In this document: piece after piece, positions 1 through 8,879 of the stretch
How positions within the stretch are numbered: the stretch's first letter is position 1
Layout: every line of letters begins with the position of its first letter
Assembly: GCF_014196205.1 (NCBI RefSeq)
Contig: NZ_JACIDE010000001.1
Coordinates: forward strand, 1-64,000
DNA length: 64,000 nt
Direction of reading: 5' to 3'
DNA from: Anoxybacteroides voinovskiense
GTDB lineage: Bacteria; Bacillota; Bacilli; Bacillales; Anoxybacillaceae
Translations under genes and position numbers: made by a program
Notes under the pieces: generated by a model
Database searches by the model: none
What the model was told of the DNA's origin: nothing
Seen by the model: only the letters and a program-made list of their open reading frames with translations

Positions 1-1319
1 TGGATTTTGGGATGACTGGCAAGGCTCTTTTTTTATGGCAGCGATTCTGCACTTTTACGCCGCCAAATTATGTACTTTTATTCTGCCATATACAAGAATG
101 GGGAATGAAAATAGAAGGCAGTATTAACATGAAGCGAGTTATGCAACGAGTAAAATCGTCCATCGCGCATATCCAACATCATGATGATATTGAACGATTT
201 AGGAAATTAGGGGTCGATGTATATATTGGAAAAGGAAAATTAAAATCTTCGCATCAAGTAACAATTAACAATGAGGGAGAGATTTCTGGAAAACGCATAG
301 TGATTTCAACAGGATCAAGACCTTTCATCCCTCTAATCGATGGTTTAGAACAATCTGGTTACTTAACAAATGAAACAATTTTTCATATTGATTTTATCCC
401 TAAAAAACTGCTCGTCATTGGCGGAGGACCAATTGGTATAGAACTCGCTCAAGCAATGGCTAGGCTAGGAAGCGAAGTGATTGTTATTGAACGTTCTAAT
501 GAAATATTACAACACGAAGATGAGGAAATCGCTCAATTAGTAAAAAAACAACTGATGCGTGAGCTAACGGTATATACTAATGCATTTATTCAAAAAATCA
601 TAACTACAGAAAATAAAAAAATTGCTGTGATTCGTACTGAAGACAAGGAAATCGAGATGGAAGTCACCGATATCCTGATCGCTTCTGGAAGAGCTCCTAA
701 TACAGATACAATGGATCTTGATCAAGTTGGTGTTCGGTACGATAACAAAGGGCATATTATCGTGAATGAATATTTGCAGACAAGTGTTCCAACTATTTAT
801 GCGATCGGGGATGTAAATGGAAAATTCCCGTTTACACATGTCGCCGGAATGGAGGGGAAATTAGTTGTACAAAACGCTGTACTAGGACTAAAGCGAAAAA
901 TAAATTATTCGAATGTGCCATGGGTCACATTTACTAATCCGGAAATTTTTCATATAGGATTAACAGAAAAACAAGCTCGCCAACAACACGATCGTATTCA
1001 TGTCTTTAAAACACCGCTATCTACTGTGGATCGCTTCATCGCAGATGACCAAACAGAAGGGATAGTCAAAATAATTACTGACAAAAAAGGATACATCATT
1101 GGGGCACATGCTGTGGGACAACATGCTGGAGACTGGATGCAGGAAGTAGTAGCTGCTAAACAATTTGGAAAAAAAATCGGTCAACTCTCTCACGTCATTC
1201 ACCCGTACCCAACTCATGTAGCAGCAGTTCAACATACAGCTGATGTATACTGGCGTGAAAAATTATTTCACGGATTGGTTCCAAAATTAGTAAAACAATA
1301 TATCCGATGGTTTCGATGA
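1..1319 (+). CDS. Pyridine nucleotide-disulfide oxidoreductase family protein, 5' end outside window
   Basis: FAD/NAD(P)-dependent oxidoreductase of the dihydrolipoyl dehydrogenase / mercuric reductase superfamily. The NAD-binding Rossmann motif GGGPIGIELA is clear, followed by the second FAD motif TIYAIGDV and a C-terminal dimerisation domain ending HPYPTHVAAVQHTADVYW. The frame is open to the left edge, so the N-terminal FAD motif lies outside. The segment that should hold the redox CxxxxC-PSKAL motif reads GMTGKALF in this frame, so the second cysteine appears to be Gly, and the next 25 residues do not look like the family. That stretch may be frameshifted or degenerate, while from about base 105 (EWGMKIEG) onward the match is good. 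Substrate unknown. Stop TGA at 1317. Confidence 0.75.
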   Translation, partial: DFGMTGKALFLWQRFCTFTPPNYVLLFCHIQEWGMKIEGSINMKRVMQRVKSSIAHIQHHDDIERFRKLGVDVYIGKGKLKSSHQVTINNEGEISGKRIVISTGSRPFIPLIDGLEQSGYLTNETIFHIDFIPKKLLVIGGGPIGIELAQAMARLGSEVIVIERSNEILQHEDEEIAQLVKKQLMRELTVYTNAFIQKIITTENKKIAVIRTEDKEIEMEVTDILIASGRAPNTDTMDLDQVGVRYDNKGHIIVNEYLQTSVPTIYAIGDVNGKFPFTHVAGMEGKLVVQNAVLGLKRKINYSNVPWVTFTNPEIFHIGLTEKQARQQHDRIHVFKTPLSTVDRFIADDQTEGIVKIITDKKGYIIGAHAVGQHAGDWMQEVVAAKQFGKKIGQLSHVIHPYPTHVAAVQHTADVYWREKLFHGLVPKLVKQYIRWFR

Positions 1320-1389
1320 AGAAGCCGCCCTAAAAGGACACTTTTTTCAACATACAGACTTTCCATTGCACGTATCTCTCAGAAACGAA

Positions 1390-1420
1390 GAGGGTGCCTC
1401 ATTACTTTTAGGACACCCTC
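1390..1420 (-). terminator. Rho-independent terminator of the Crp/Fnr gene
   Basis: Arms GAGGGTG (1390-1396) and CACCCTC (1414-1420), extended by two more pairs across a one-base bulge. On the minus strand it is followed by a T-rich run. It overlaps the stop codon of the regulator gene. Confidence 0.5.
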
Positions 1421-2093
1421 ATTCCAATAACTCTAATGCTTTTTCGACATGAATGGCTAAATGGAGGCCTTTTTTAATAAAACCTTCTCTTTTCAATTGA
1501 CTCATGACCGCACTTGTTGTTTCGCGCGACGCACCAATCATGCTAGCGATATCTTGATGAGTTAGTTTCATTCCGATTGTTTGCCATTCTTTTTTTCGTT
1601 TTCCTGTTTTTTCGCTCAATTTCAATAACAAATACAAAATTCGGTATTTCACATCGCTTAATGCGATTTTTTCACTTAAGCTGTATAATTCTTTTAGTCT
1701 TGTTGACAATATATGAATAAGCTTCAAGGCGATTTTTGGATTTTTTTCAATAAACGTTTCAAATTCTTTTTTGCCTAGTAAACACAAATACGTATCAGTC
1801 ATTGCTTCCGCATATATTTGGTCGTCTGTTAATGATAAAGTCGCTGTTTCACCAAAAATATTTCCATCGACTAAAATATCAACCGTAAACTGCTTGCCGC
1901 TTGCGTTCATACGATACAAACGTACTTGCCCTTTTTTTAACAAGAACAACGCTTCGATTTTTTTATCCGGAGATAAAATAAGTGTTCCTTTTTTTACAGG
2001 CTTCATCTCGCTCATTTGATCGATGACGTGCAAATCTTCCATCGATAGCTCGTCAAGCAGGCTAATTTGTGACAACAAAAATAACTTATCCAC
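1419..2093 (-). CDS. Crp/Fnr family transcriptional regulator
   Basis: 224-residue DNA-binding regulator. Residues 1-120 form a cyclic-nucleotide-binding-like beta barrel (LILSPDKKIEALFLLKKGQV, then GNIFGETATLS), followed by the long dimerisation helix and a winged helix with LTHQDIASMIGASRETTS as recognition region. The N-terminal and C-terminal cysteine clusters of Fnr are absent, so direct Fe-S oxygen sensing is unlikely; the signal is unknown. The start is GTG, preceded by an AAGGGGG ribosome site. It is divergent from the glutaredoxin-MCP pair, and a Crp-type dyad (2155-2172) lies in the shared intergenic region, which suggests local regulation. Confidence 0.85.
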   Translation of the reverse strand: MDKLFLLSQISLLDELSMEDLHVIDQMSEMKPVKKGTLILSPDKKIEALFLLKKGQVRLYRMNASGKQFTVDILVDGNIFGETATLSLTDDQIYAEAMTDTYLCLLGKKEFETFIEKNPKIALKLIHILSTRLKELYSLSEKIALSDVKYRILYLLLKLSEKTGKRKKEWQTIGMKLTHQDIASMIGASRETTSAVMSQLKREGFIKKGLHLAIHVEKALELLE

Positions 2094-2154
2094 GTTATAC
2101 GCCCCCTTAGTAGTAAACTCCCTCTTTACATTATAACTGTTTTTTTATCTATTC

Positions 2155-2172
2155 CTGTAATCCACCTTACAG
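2155..2172. promoter_or_regulatory. Crp/Fnr-type operator dyad
   Basis: Perfect inverted repeat CTGTAA-N6-TTACAG. The half-site spacing equals the Crp/Fnr family layout (TGTRA-N6-TYACA). A TAAAAT -10 box lies at 2193-2198, so with a start near 2205 the dyad centre (2163.5) falls near -41.5, the classical class II activator position. The divergent Crp/Fnr gene is the obvious candidate binder. Confidence 0.65.
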
Positions 2173-2219
2173 TATACAAAAAGATAATCGTGTAAAATAG
2201 TTACGCTAGGAGGTTTTTT

Positions 2220-2447
2220 ATGAATTATATCCTTTATACAATCGACGGTTGCAGTAAATGTCATATGGCGCGAAAGCATTTGCTTCAAGAAAACATTCCT
2301 TTTTTAGAAATAAACATATTAAAAAATCCTTCTGCTGCTATAGAATTAAAGAAAAAAATTAACGAGGTCATTACTCCCGTGCTTATTTCAGATGGTAGAA
2401 TTATTGTAGGAAATGATATTTTATTGATGAAAGGAGAAATACGATGA
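2220..2447 (+). CDS. Glutaredoxin-like thioredoxin-fold protein
   Basis: 75-residue protein of glutaredoxin/NrdH size. It opens with a beta strand (NYILYTID) and a redox motif GCSKC at residues 10-14, followed by a cis-Pro-like segment ITPVLIS and a short C-terminal end. Presumably it is a cytosolic thiol-disulfide exchange protein. The ribosome site AGGAGG is strong. Its stop codon overlaps the ATG of the following chemoreceptor-like gene (ATGA), so the two are translationally coupled. The partner protein and substrate are unknown. Confidence 0.75.
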   Translation: MNYILYTIDGCSKCHMARKHLLQENIPFLEINILKNPSAAIELKKKINEVITPVLISDGRIIVGNDILLMKGEIR

Positions 2448-3205
2448 GAAACGAAAATATTCAGACAATTAAAGAAGCAAAACAAGTGATGGAAAAACAA
2501 AAAGAACAGATGGGGCAGTTCCTTCATCTCGCAGACGAAATTGTAGATTTGTCCACTTTTTTATCAGAAATGTCTGGCCAAATCAACAAGCAAGTAGACG
2601 AAGCGGCCACTCATGCAAAAGATGGAAAAGTATCTATGGATGAGATGGCGAGGGTGATGGAAAGGATTGATGGACTATCTTCCATGTTATTAGATAAGGC
2701 AAACATACTATCGGATTTGTCTGCTTTGCTAACAGAAATTATACAATCGCTGCAAAAAATATCTGCTCAAACAAATTTGTTAGCTTTAAATGCTTCCATT
2801 GAAGCAGCAAGAGCAGGAGTAGATGGAAGAGGATTTGGCGTTGTCGCTCAAGAAATCCGAAAACTTTCTGATGAAAGCACAAATGCAACTGCGCAAGCGA
2901 GACAATCTGTTTCTTCTATCATCAATGAAATAAAGAATGTTTACCAATTATCTAAGTCAGGAAAAGAAGAAATGGAAAAAGGAGTGAATATTGTCCAGAA
3001 AACAGTGGAACGATTCGATTGTATTCACGAATCGATCTCTCGTGTCAATCAGCAAAAAGCAGAGTTAACTTCCATTTCTTCTTTACTAAAAGAAAAAAGT
3101 GTTCAATTAGGAACGTTAAGCAACTCTATTTCACAAAATCGCCAAGTTATTGCAAAAGGATTAGACGCAGTGTTAAATGTATATAATTTACCATCCATAG
3201 AATGA
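2444..3205 (+). CDS. Soluble methyl-accepting chemotaxis protein-type signalling protein
   Basis: 253-residue, mostly coiled-coil protein with no transmembrane segment. The conserved MCP hairpin tip that contacts CheA/CheW is present around residues 105-135 ([20 protein letters not shown], then [16 protein letters not shown]). It lacks a recognisable sensor domain apart from the N-terminal 60 residues, so a partner such as the coupled glutaredoxin-like protein might supply the input (inference). Length is short for an MCP. The 3' end overlaps the convergent membrane-protein gene by 59 bases. Confidence 0.85.
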   Translation: MRNENIQTIKEAKQVMEKQKEQMGQFLHLADEIVDLSTFLSEMSGQINKQVDEAATHAKDGKVSMDEMARVMERIDGLSSMLLDKANILSDLSALLTEIIQSLQKISAQTNLLALNASIEAARAGVDGRGFGVVAQEIRKLSDESTNATAQARQSVSSIINEIKNVYQLSKSGKEEMEKGVNIVQKTVERFDCIHESISRVNQQKAELTSISSLLKEKSVQLGTLSNSISQNRQVIAKGLDAVLNVYNLPSIE

Positions 3206-4262
3206 CCGGAGGAATGACTAATAATACGTAAGGAACAGCGCCATGTTTATTAACCACTGTTCTCATTCCATGCATACATACAACTGGTGCACTAAGTATG
3301 AATGACCATCCAGCAACAGCAGTGACTAATTTCTCTGAAAAAGATAATGTTGGAAACAACCGTTGAACAATCCAGACGACAAATACAGCAACAATCATTG
3401 TTTTTGCCATAACTATAAGAAAGACAGTGTAAGACAGCCTAAACCAATCGAAAAAAGCTATTTTTTGCACCGAAGTCATAATAAATAAATATAGACCGAT
3501 TGTTCCTAATTGATGGAACATCCTTGTTTTTTCATCAAGTTTTGACTGCCTAGTTTTCGCTAATAAGCCGTAACTAAAACCACCAAGCATTGCATACACA
3601 TAATCGTAAAGAAAAAATACGGTTATGTGCTGAGTAATCACGACAATTCCGAGCGCAAACAGGACGACATAAGCCGTTTCCCTCGTTAAAGGAATGGTTA
3701 TTTTTTCTTGATACAAATGATTGGCGCAATTTTGGATATTAGAAATGTCCTGTTTGTCCAGTCTCTTGCTAACAATCGATAAAAAAACGGGCGTTAGAAA
3801 GAAAACAATGGCTAATTGTACATAACTCCAGAATACCATATCGTTTTGAATGTAGGATGGGACAGTCAGTTTAATGAAATCTTCATTATATGCAAATAAT
3901 AAGTCGCCTACAATCCAATTGTAAGGAGGGAAAACGAAATATGATATATGCACAAAAAAAATTAATAACACAACGCATATGGCTAGCAGAATAACGAAAC
4001 GTTTGAAAAAAAGCTTATTCAAAAAAAGGGCTATTTGAAAGCCGATAGAGAATAAAAAAATAGTTACGGCAACCCTTTGAAATAAAAAGGGCGGCTCTAG
4101 GCGATAATGGAAAATCACTTTCGTCAAAACAGTGATCGTTAACAAAATGACACTTCCAACAAAAGGAATAGAGAGGTAATAGCGATGTAACTCATATTTC
4201 CGTTCAAGCAGTTCACTAATTTTAAGTATTATTCCTAGCAAAACGACAAATAAAATAACCAT
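3147..4262 (-). CDS. Polytopic membrane protein, possibly GltS-like sodium/glutamate symporter relative
   Basis: About 371 residues with ten or so hydrophobic segments. The C-terminal half resembles sodium:glutamate symporters of the GltS type: a gating-like segment [13 protein letters not shown], then [20 protein letters not shown] near the end. The N-terminal half is less typical, so substrate is not assigned. Start chosen at ATG 4260-4262, which has an AGAGGAG ribosome site ten bases upstream; the open frame extends further but without such a site. Divergent from the HAD gene, and its 3' end overlaps the MCP gene tail to tail. Confidence 0.6.
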   Translation of the reverse strand: MVILFVVLLGIILKISELLERKYELHRYYLSIPFVGSVILLTITVLTKVIFHYRLEPPFLFQRVAVTIFLFSIGFQIALFLNKLFFKRFVILLAICVVLLIFFVHISYFVFPPYNWIVGDLLFAYNEDFIKLTVPSYIQNDMVFWSYVQLAIVFFLTPVFLSIVSKRLDKQDISNIQNCANHLYQEKITIPLTRETAYVVLFALGIVVITQHITVFFLYDYVYAMLGGFSYGLLAKTRQSKLDEKTRMFHQLGTIGLYLFIMTSVQKIAFFDWFRLSYTVFLIVMAKTMIVAVFVVWIVQRLFPTLSFSEKLVTAVAGWSFILSAPVVCMHGMRTVVNKHGAVPYVLLVIPPVILWMVNYIHLTLRLILLQ

Positions 4263-4370
4263 GACTGTATATCTCCTCTGCCTTTGTAATTTGTAAAATA
4301 ACTTACAGAAAAAAAGAAAATATCTTGTGATGATCATTTTTGTAATAAAACCAGAAAGGAGACTGTAATC

Positions 4371-5033
4371 GTGACATATCAAGCTTATGTATTTGATGTG
4401 TATGGCACATTATTTGATGTTTACTCTATTTCTGAAAAGTGCACGAATTATTTTTCTGATAAAGGGGCACGAATTAGCCAATCTTGGCGCCAAAAGCAGT
4501 TGGAGTATTGTTTTTTACGACAAATCATCGGTTCATATATCCCATTTCATGAAATTACAAAAGAAGCACTCCAATACGTATGTATTTCCGAACAAGTATA
4601 TACAACAGAAGAAATCATTACCGACCTATTACAAGCTTATCTTAAGCTTTCTCCATTTGCCGAAGTGAAACAAGCGCTAGAAATGTTGCAGAGTGAAACA
4701 CTTGTTGTTTTTTCCAACGGTTCTCTTGATATGTTACATCCTTTGCTAAATCATTCAGGATTAACAAGCTATTTTCAGCATATTATCAGCGTGGATGAAA
4801 TCAAACAGTACAAGCCTTCTCCGTCAGCGTATCAGCATGTATGTAATCGGCTAAACATGCAGCCAAAAGAGATTTTATTCTTATCTTCTAATACATGGGA
4901 CGTTGCAGGTGCTAGCCGTTTCGGTTTTCAAACTGCTTGGATTAACCGTTCGAACGCTACGATGGATTTGCTTGACGTCACACCTAATTACATAGTAAAC
5001 GATTTGCAAGAGCTAATCGGGCAACTAACATAA
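4371..5033 (+). CDS. HAD superfamily hydrolase, haloacid dehalogenase type II-like
   Basis: 220 residues. HAD motif I FDVYGTLFD carries the nucleophile Asp9, motif II is VVFSNGS, motif III lysine lies in QYKPSPSAY and motif IV is FLSSNTWDVAGASRFG. This set is typical of (S)-2-haloacid dehalogenase-type HAD-IA enzymes, which hydrolyse C-halogen or phosphate ester bonds; the real substrate cannot be read from sequence. GTG start with AGAAAGGAG ribosome site. Monocistronic. Confidence 0.8.
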   Translation: MTYQAYVFDVYGTLFDVYSISEKCTNYFSDKGARISQSWRQKQLEYCFLRQIIGSYIPFHEITKEALQYVCISEQVYTTEEIITDLLQAYLKLSPFAEVKQALEMLQSETLVVFSNGSLDMLHPLLNHSGLTSYFQHIISVDEIKQYKPSPSAYQHVCNRLNMQPKEILFLSSNTWDVAGASRFGFQTAWINRSNATMDLLDVTPNYIVNDLQELIGQLT

Positions 5034-5205
5034 GAAAAGCGCAAAACGCCCGCCTATCATCGGAGAGCGCACAAGCCCTACCGAGAAAACCTTGGATCAA
5101 GCACAGTTAGTTCTGCACGGGCTAATTCATTGAAGTCTATCTATGTGTCGCCGAAAGAAGGGGAGGATCTCAGATGGTGCTGGGAGCTAGACAGCTCCCA
5201 GCCTA
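5034..5205 (+). repeat. Structured intergenic element, candidate dispersed Bacillaceae repeat or ncRNA
   Basis: Non-coding stretch with nested complementarity: AGCCC (5074-5078) can pair with GGGCT (5119-5123), and a strong terminal hairpin GCTGGGAGCT / AGCTCCCAGC lies at 5179-5202. Style and content resemble dispersed structured repeats of thermophilic Bacillaceae (recalled, not searched). No second copy was seen in the window. Confidence 0.35.
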
Positions 5206-5257
5206 ACCATGAGAACTCCAAAATTTCTTTCTTATCCTTTAAAAAGGAACATAGGAG

Positions 5258-5280
5258 AGGGATCGAATTTTTCGATCCCT
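5258..5280. terminator. Hairpin terminator
   Basis: AGGGATCGAA and TTCGATCCCT, 10-bp perfect stem with a TTT loop, followed by TTCTTT on the plus strand. It lies between the HAD gene or structured element and the convergent membrane gene. Confidence 0.65.
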
Positions 5281-5290
5281 TTCTTTAAGA

Positions 5291-5716
5291 TTAATTCGTT
5301 ACGTTCACATCCGTCTCTACAGTTTTTCTGTTTGCTACCTTAAATGTTGCTGCGAGGACAAATGAGAAAAATAAGTGCGTCATTAAACTCATTAGTTGTT
5401 GTGGTTCAAAAGCGTGTGCTAGCATTGTACCCATACCAAGCATAAGCGGCATGACGACCAAAGGTCCTACAATCCAAATCATAATTCCGTAAATAACTGA
5501 TAAGATAAACATACGTTTAGTAAATGTAGCGAGGTAACCAAATGCCGCACCAAAAACGATACTAATTATCATATGAATACCCCAACCAACAGCCATACTT
5601 TTGCTACCTACCATCATCGAAATCATTGGAATCATCCCCATCATTTGCATCATGATTCCAAACATGATTCCACCGACCACACCACCAAGCACTCCTATTT
5701 TTAATGAACGAATCAT
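5291..5716 (-). CDS. Methionine-rich small membrane protein
   Basis: 141 residues with four predicted transmembrane segments. The first half is unusually rich in methionine (GIMMQMMGMIPMISMMVG) and glycine, and the protein ends in a short polar tail. I do not recognise a characterised family. Start at ATG 5714-5716 with a GGGGTG ribosome site; the frame extends 16 codons further without one. Met-rich membrane segments can bind Cu(I), but nothing else here supports that. Confidence 0.6.
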   Translation of the reverse strand: MIRSLKIGVLGGVVGGIMFGIMMQMMGMIPMISMMVGSKSMAVGWGIHMIISIVFGAAFGYLATFTKRMFILSVIYGIMIWIVGPLVVMPLMLGMGTMLAHAFEPQQLMSLMTHLFFSFVLAATFKVANRKTVETDVNVTN

Positions 5717-5916
5717 ATCCAAACACCCCTTTCTTGTTTGTAAATTCATCATACAAAAAAACAATCAGAATTACTGTAAGCTGGATTACAACCTGAAAAA
5801 TTAGAAAGGGATGAGTAAAGCTATTACCGTAATGATTTTCAAAGTGAATAGCATGAACAACATTTTTTCATAAACTTAAGGCAGCGAGGACAAAATAGTA
5901 AAAAAGGGAGGGAATA

Positions 5917-6297
5917 TTGATTAATAAATTAGACTGGATGACTTACTTCATGATTATTCTCGCCAGCTATCGATTGACGCACTTGATTGTGTTTGACAAA
6001 ATTACAGAATTTATTCGCAAGCCATTTATGAAAAAAGAAACCGTCACCACGAACGGGCATACAGAGGTGAAAAAAGTACCGACATCGAAATTCGGGTATT
6101 TATTAAATTGCTATTGGTGCGCCGGGGTTTGGAGCGCTATTTTTATTGCGCTTGCGTATTTATTTGTCCCAACGGTCGCTAAGCCGCTCATTTTTATTTT
6201 TTCGATCGCCGGCGCCCAAGCGATACTTGAAACATTTGTCGGGGTCGGTACCAAACTGATTGATTTTCTTTCCGAAGCGAAAAAACGAATGGAATAA
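5917..6297 (+). CDS. DUF1360 family membrane protein (YjcA-like)
   Basis: 126 residues. N-terminal membrane segment followed by SYRLTHLIVFDKI, a central polar loop, then LLNCYWCAGVWSA and a last pair of membrane segments. The CxWCxG-type motif is the signature of DUF1360, whose B. subtilis member YjcA is sporulation associated. TTG start at 5917 behind AAAAGGGAGG. Monocistronic, ending in a bidirectional terminator shared with topB. Confidence 0.75.
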   Translation: MINKLDWMTYFMIILASYRLTHLIVFDKITEFIRKPFMKKETVTTNGHTEVKKVPTSKFGYLLNCYWCAGVWSAIFIALAYLFVPTVAKPLIFIFSIAGAQAILETFVGVGTKLIDFLSEAKKRME

Positions 6298-6319
6298 CCG
6301 GTGTCAGAACCGACACCGG
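6298..6319. terminator. Bidirectional terminator
   Basis: CCGGTGTC and GACACCGG with a six-base loop, between the convergent DUF1360 gene and topB. Confidence 0.7.
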
Positions 6320-6331
6320 CATTTCCTTTGC

Positions 6332-8413
6332 TTATTCTTTTTTCTCTAATACTTGTTTTAACAAATCGCCTAAACTTGTGCCAAATGAATCATTCTCGGC
6401 ACTATATTTTTTCAATAACGCTCGTTCCTTATGTCCAAGTTTTGCTTTTTTCTGCTCTTCGGCTTTTTCAATGACATTGCAAGGGCGACATTGGAAGTAG
6501 ACACCTACTTTTCCTTCATGAATTTCCATCCGTTTTTTGCATTGTGGGCAGCGTCGGTTCGAAAGCTTTGGATCTTTTCGTTTCCGGAATCGGCATGCCA
6601 TATTCGAGCATACGAGTAGGCGTCCTTCTTTTGTCGAGCGTTCTTTCAAAAACGACCCGCATTCCGGACACATCGAGCCTGTTAAGTTATGCGCACGATA
6701 CGTTCGTTCGCTTTGTTTGATTTCCGCTACTAACCGCTCCGTTTGCTTGCGGATATTTTGGAGAAACGTTTTCGGATCACCGTTTCCGCGAGCAATTGCT
6801 TCTAATTCTTTTTCCCAACGTGCCGTCAATTGCGGGGATTTTAACTCCTCATTGACAAGTTCAATCAATTGCTTCCCTTTTGGTGTCGGATAAAACCGTC
6901 CGTTTTTTCGCTCAACCGTTTCTGTTTCAACGAGACGTTCAATAATGTCGGCGCGCGTCGCTGGCGTACCTAGCCCGTATTTTTCCATTTGCGACAAAAG
7001 GTCTGCTTCCGAGTAGCGAAGAGGAGGTTCTGTTAGCGCTTCTTTTTTCTCTAACATAACAGAAACCGTTTGCCCTTTCGTAAACGTAGGGAAGGTCATT
7101 TTCTCTTCTTGCTTTTCTAGAACGCGCCGAAACCCTGCGTTCACTACTCGCGTTTCGCGCGCGATAAACGCTTCACCTTCGATATGAAAAACAATATGAA
7201 CGGTTTCATACTCACACGCCGGATAGAAAAGTGCTAAAAAGCGACGAGCGATTAAATCATATAGTTTTCGTTCATCGGCAGAAAGCTTGCCGACATCCAG
7301 CCGCTCTTCTGTCGGGATAATCGCATGGTGATCGGTTACTTTTTCGTTATCAAATACCCGTCGAGCCACCACTTTCCCTTTATTTTTTAAAAGCGGCGCA
7401 ATTTCGTCTACGTATCCAGATTTCATCGCCTCTAATCGTTCAAGCATCGTATTTTCCATATCGGTCGTTAAGTAGCGCGAATCGGTGCGCGGATACGTGA
7501 CGAGTTTATGCTGTTCATATAGCCGTTGTAATATGCTTAACGTTTTTTTCGCAGAAAAGCCAAATCGCTTGTTTGCGTCCCGTTGTAATTCGGTTAAGTC
7601 GTAAGGGAGCGGCTGCGGCTCTTTTTTTGTTTTTCGTTCGACAGAAATAACCGTTGCTTGCTTGTTTTTTAGTTTTTCATATAGCTGTTCTGCCAGTTGT
7701 TTCGAAAAAATTCGTCTTTCTCCGTTACGCTCCCAAACAGCAGCGACAGACCCGACGTTCGCATGAATCGTCCAATATGGCACCGGTTGAAACGACTGAA
7801 TTTCTTTTTCCCGTTCAATCATCATCGCAAGCGTCGGTGTTTGGACTCGGCCTGCGGAAAGAGGCTCGTTATATTTGGTTGTTAACGCTCTCGTCACATT
7901 TAACCCAATCAACCAATCCGCCTCTGCGCGGCACACAGCGGATTCATATAACCGTTCAAACTGTTTCCCTGGTTTTAAATGTTGAAACCCATCGCGAATC
8001 GCTTGGTCGGTTTGCGACGAAATCCAAAGGCGAAGGAGCGGTTTTTTCCAACCGATTTTTTGCAAAATCCACCGTGCGACGAGTTCGCCTTCCCGTCCGG
8101 CGTCGGTGGCGATGATGCAGTTTTTAATGTCTGGGCGTTTTGCTAATGTTTCGATTGCCCGAAACTGATGGCTCGTTTGTCGAATGACGTTCAGTCCCAT
8201 TTTTTCCGGGATAATCGGCAAATCTTCTAGCCGCCATGTTTTATATGCTGGGTTATAATGCTCTGGCATCTTCAGCTCAATTAAATGTCCAAGCGCCCAT
8301 GTGACAATATAGTTCGGTCCTTCCAAGTAATGTTTATGTTGTTCCCGACAGCCAAGCACGCGCGCAATTTCCCGCGCCACGCTCGGCTTTTCGGCAAGAA
8401 CAAGTGATTTCAT
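6332..8413 (-). CDS. topB: DNA topoisomerase III
   Basis: 693-residue type IA topoisomerase that relaxes or decatenates DNA through a 5'-phosphotyrosine intermediate. The TOPRIM domain starts the protein (KSLVLAEKPSVAREIA, then IIATDAGREGE). The active tyrosine lies in LVTYPRTDSRYL at about residue 308. The C-terminus has zinc-ribbon pairs (CPECG...CSNMAC; CPQCKK...CRPC). Length and order match B. subtilis TopB. Strong ribosome site TAGGAGGAAA before ATG. Its position near the terminus fits a role in decatenation, though that is only suggestive. Confidence 0.96.
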   Translation of the reverse strand: MKSLVLAEKPSVAREIARVLGCREQHKHYLEGPNYIVTWALGHLIELKMPEHYNPAYKTWRLEDLPIIPEKMGLNVIRQTSHQFRAIETLAKRPDIKNCIIATDAGREGELVARWILQKIGWKKPLLRLWISSQTDQAIRDGFQHLKPGKQFERLYESAVCRAEADWLIGLNVTRALTTKYNEPLSAGRVQTPTLAMMIEREKEIQSFQPVPYWTIHANVGSVAAVWERNGERRIFSKQLAEQLYEKLKNKQATVISVERKTKKEPQPLPYDLTELQRDANKRFGFSAKKTLSILQRLYEQHKLVTYPRTDSRYLTTDMENTMLERLEAMKSGYVDEIAPLLKNKGKVVARRVFDNEKVTDHHAIIPTEERLDVGKLSADERKLYDLIARRFLALFYPACEYETVHIVFHIEGEAFIARETRVVNAGFRRVLEKQEEKMTFPTFTKGQTVSVMLEKKEALTEPPLRYSEADLLSQMEKYGLGTPATRADIIERLVETETVERKNGRFYPTPKGKQLIELVNEELKSPQLTARWEKELEAIARGNGDPKTFLQNIRKQTERLVAEIKQSERTYRAHNLTGSMCPECGSFLKERSTKEGRLLVCSNMACRFRKRKDPKLSNRRCPQCKKRMEIHEGKVGVYFQCRPCNVIEKAEEQKKAKLGHKERALLKKYSAENDSFGTSLGDLLKQVLEKKE

Positions 8414-8544
8414 CCTATTTTCCTCCTAAGCATAAGACTACTTGTTCAGTATAGCGAAAAGGGGAGAGGTTTGCACCTTTCATATTTCAAGAGAGCAAAG
8501 ATGTGTGATAAAATGGAAAAAAATACGATGAGGTGGGAACAAAT

Positions 8545-8874
8545 ATGGCAACGATCGAAGATTTTTTAAAACTAGAGATTCGTATCGGTACAATTATTAA
8601 AGCGGAACCGTTTCCGGAAGCGCGCAAACCAGCGATCAAATTAGAAATTGATTTTGGTGAGATCGGCATTAAGCGTTCTTCCGCGCAAATTACGCGGCGC
8701 TATGACCCAGAACAATTACTTGGGCGACAAGTTGTCGCCGTCGTCAATTTTCCGCCGCGGCGCATCGCCGGCTTTTCATCCGAAGTATTAGTTCTCGGTG
8801 GCATTCCCGAAGAAGGCGATGTCGTGCTTTTACAACCGGATGCACCTGTGAAAAATGGAACAGTGGTGGGGTGA
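8545..8874 (+). CDS. csaA: CsaA-type tRNA-binding-domain protein
   Basis: 109 residues consisting of a single EMAP/Trbp111-like OB fold ([20 protein letters not shown], then [20 protein letters not shown]). Same length as B. subtilis CsaA, a dimeric chaperone-like protein implicated in export; members bind tRNA or unfolded proteins. ATG at 8545 with GAGGTGGG ribosome site is preferred over an in-frame GTG four codons upstream that lies inside that site. Confidence 0.9.
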   Translation: MATIEDFLKLEIRIGTIIKAEPFPEARKPAIKLEIDFGEIGIKRSSAQITRRYDPEQLLGRQVVAVVNFPPRRIAGFSSEVLVLGGIPEEGDVVLLQPDAPVKNGTVVG

Positions 8875-8879
8875 GGTTC

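Noticed and set aside
7654-8115. 153-codon plus-strand frame inside topB
   Set aside because: Antisense shadow of the topoisomerase gene with no family features.
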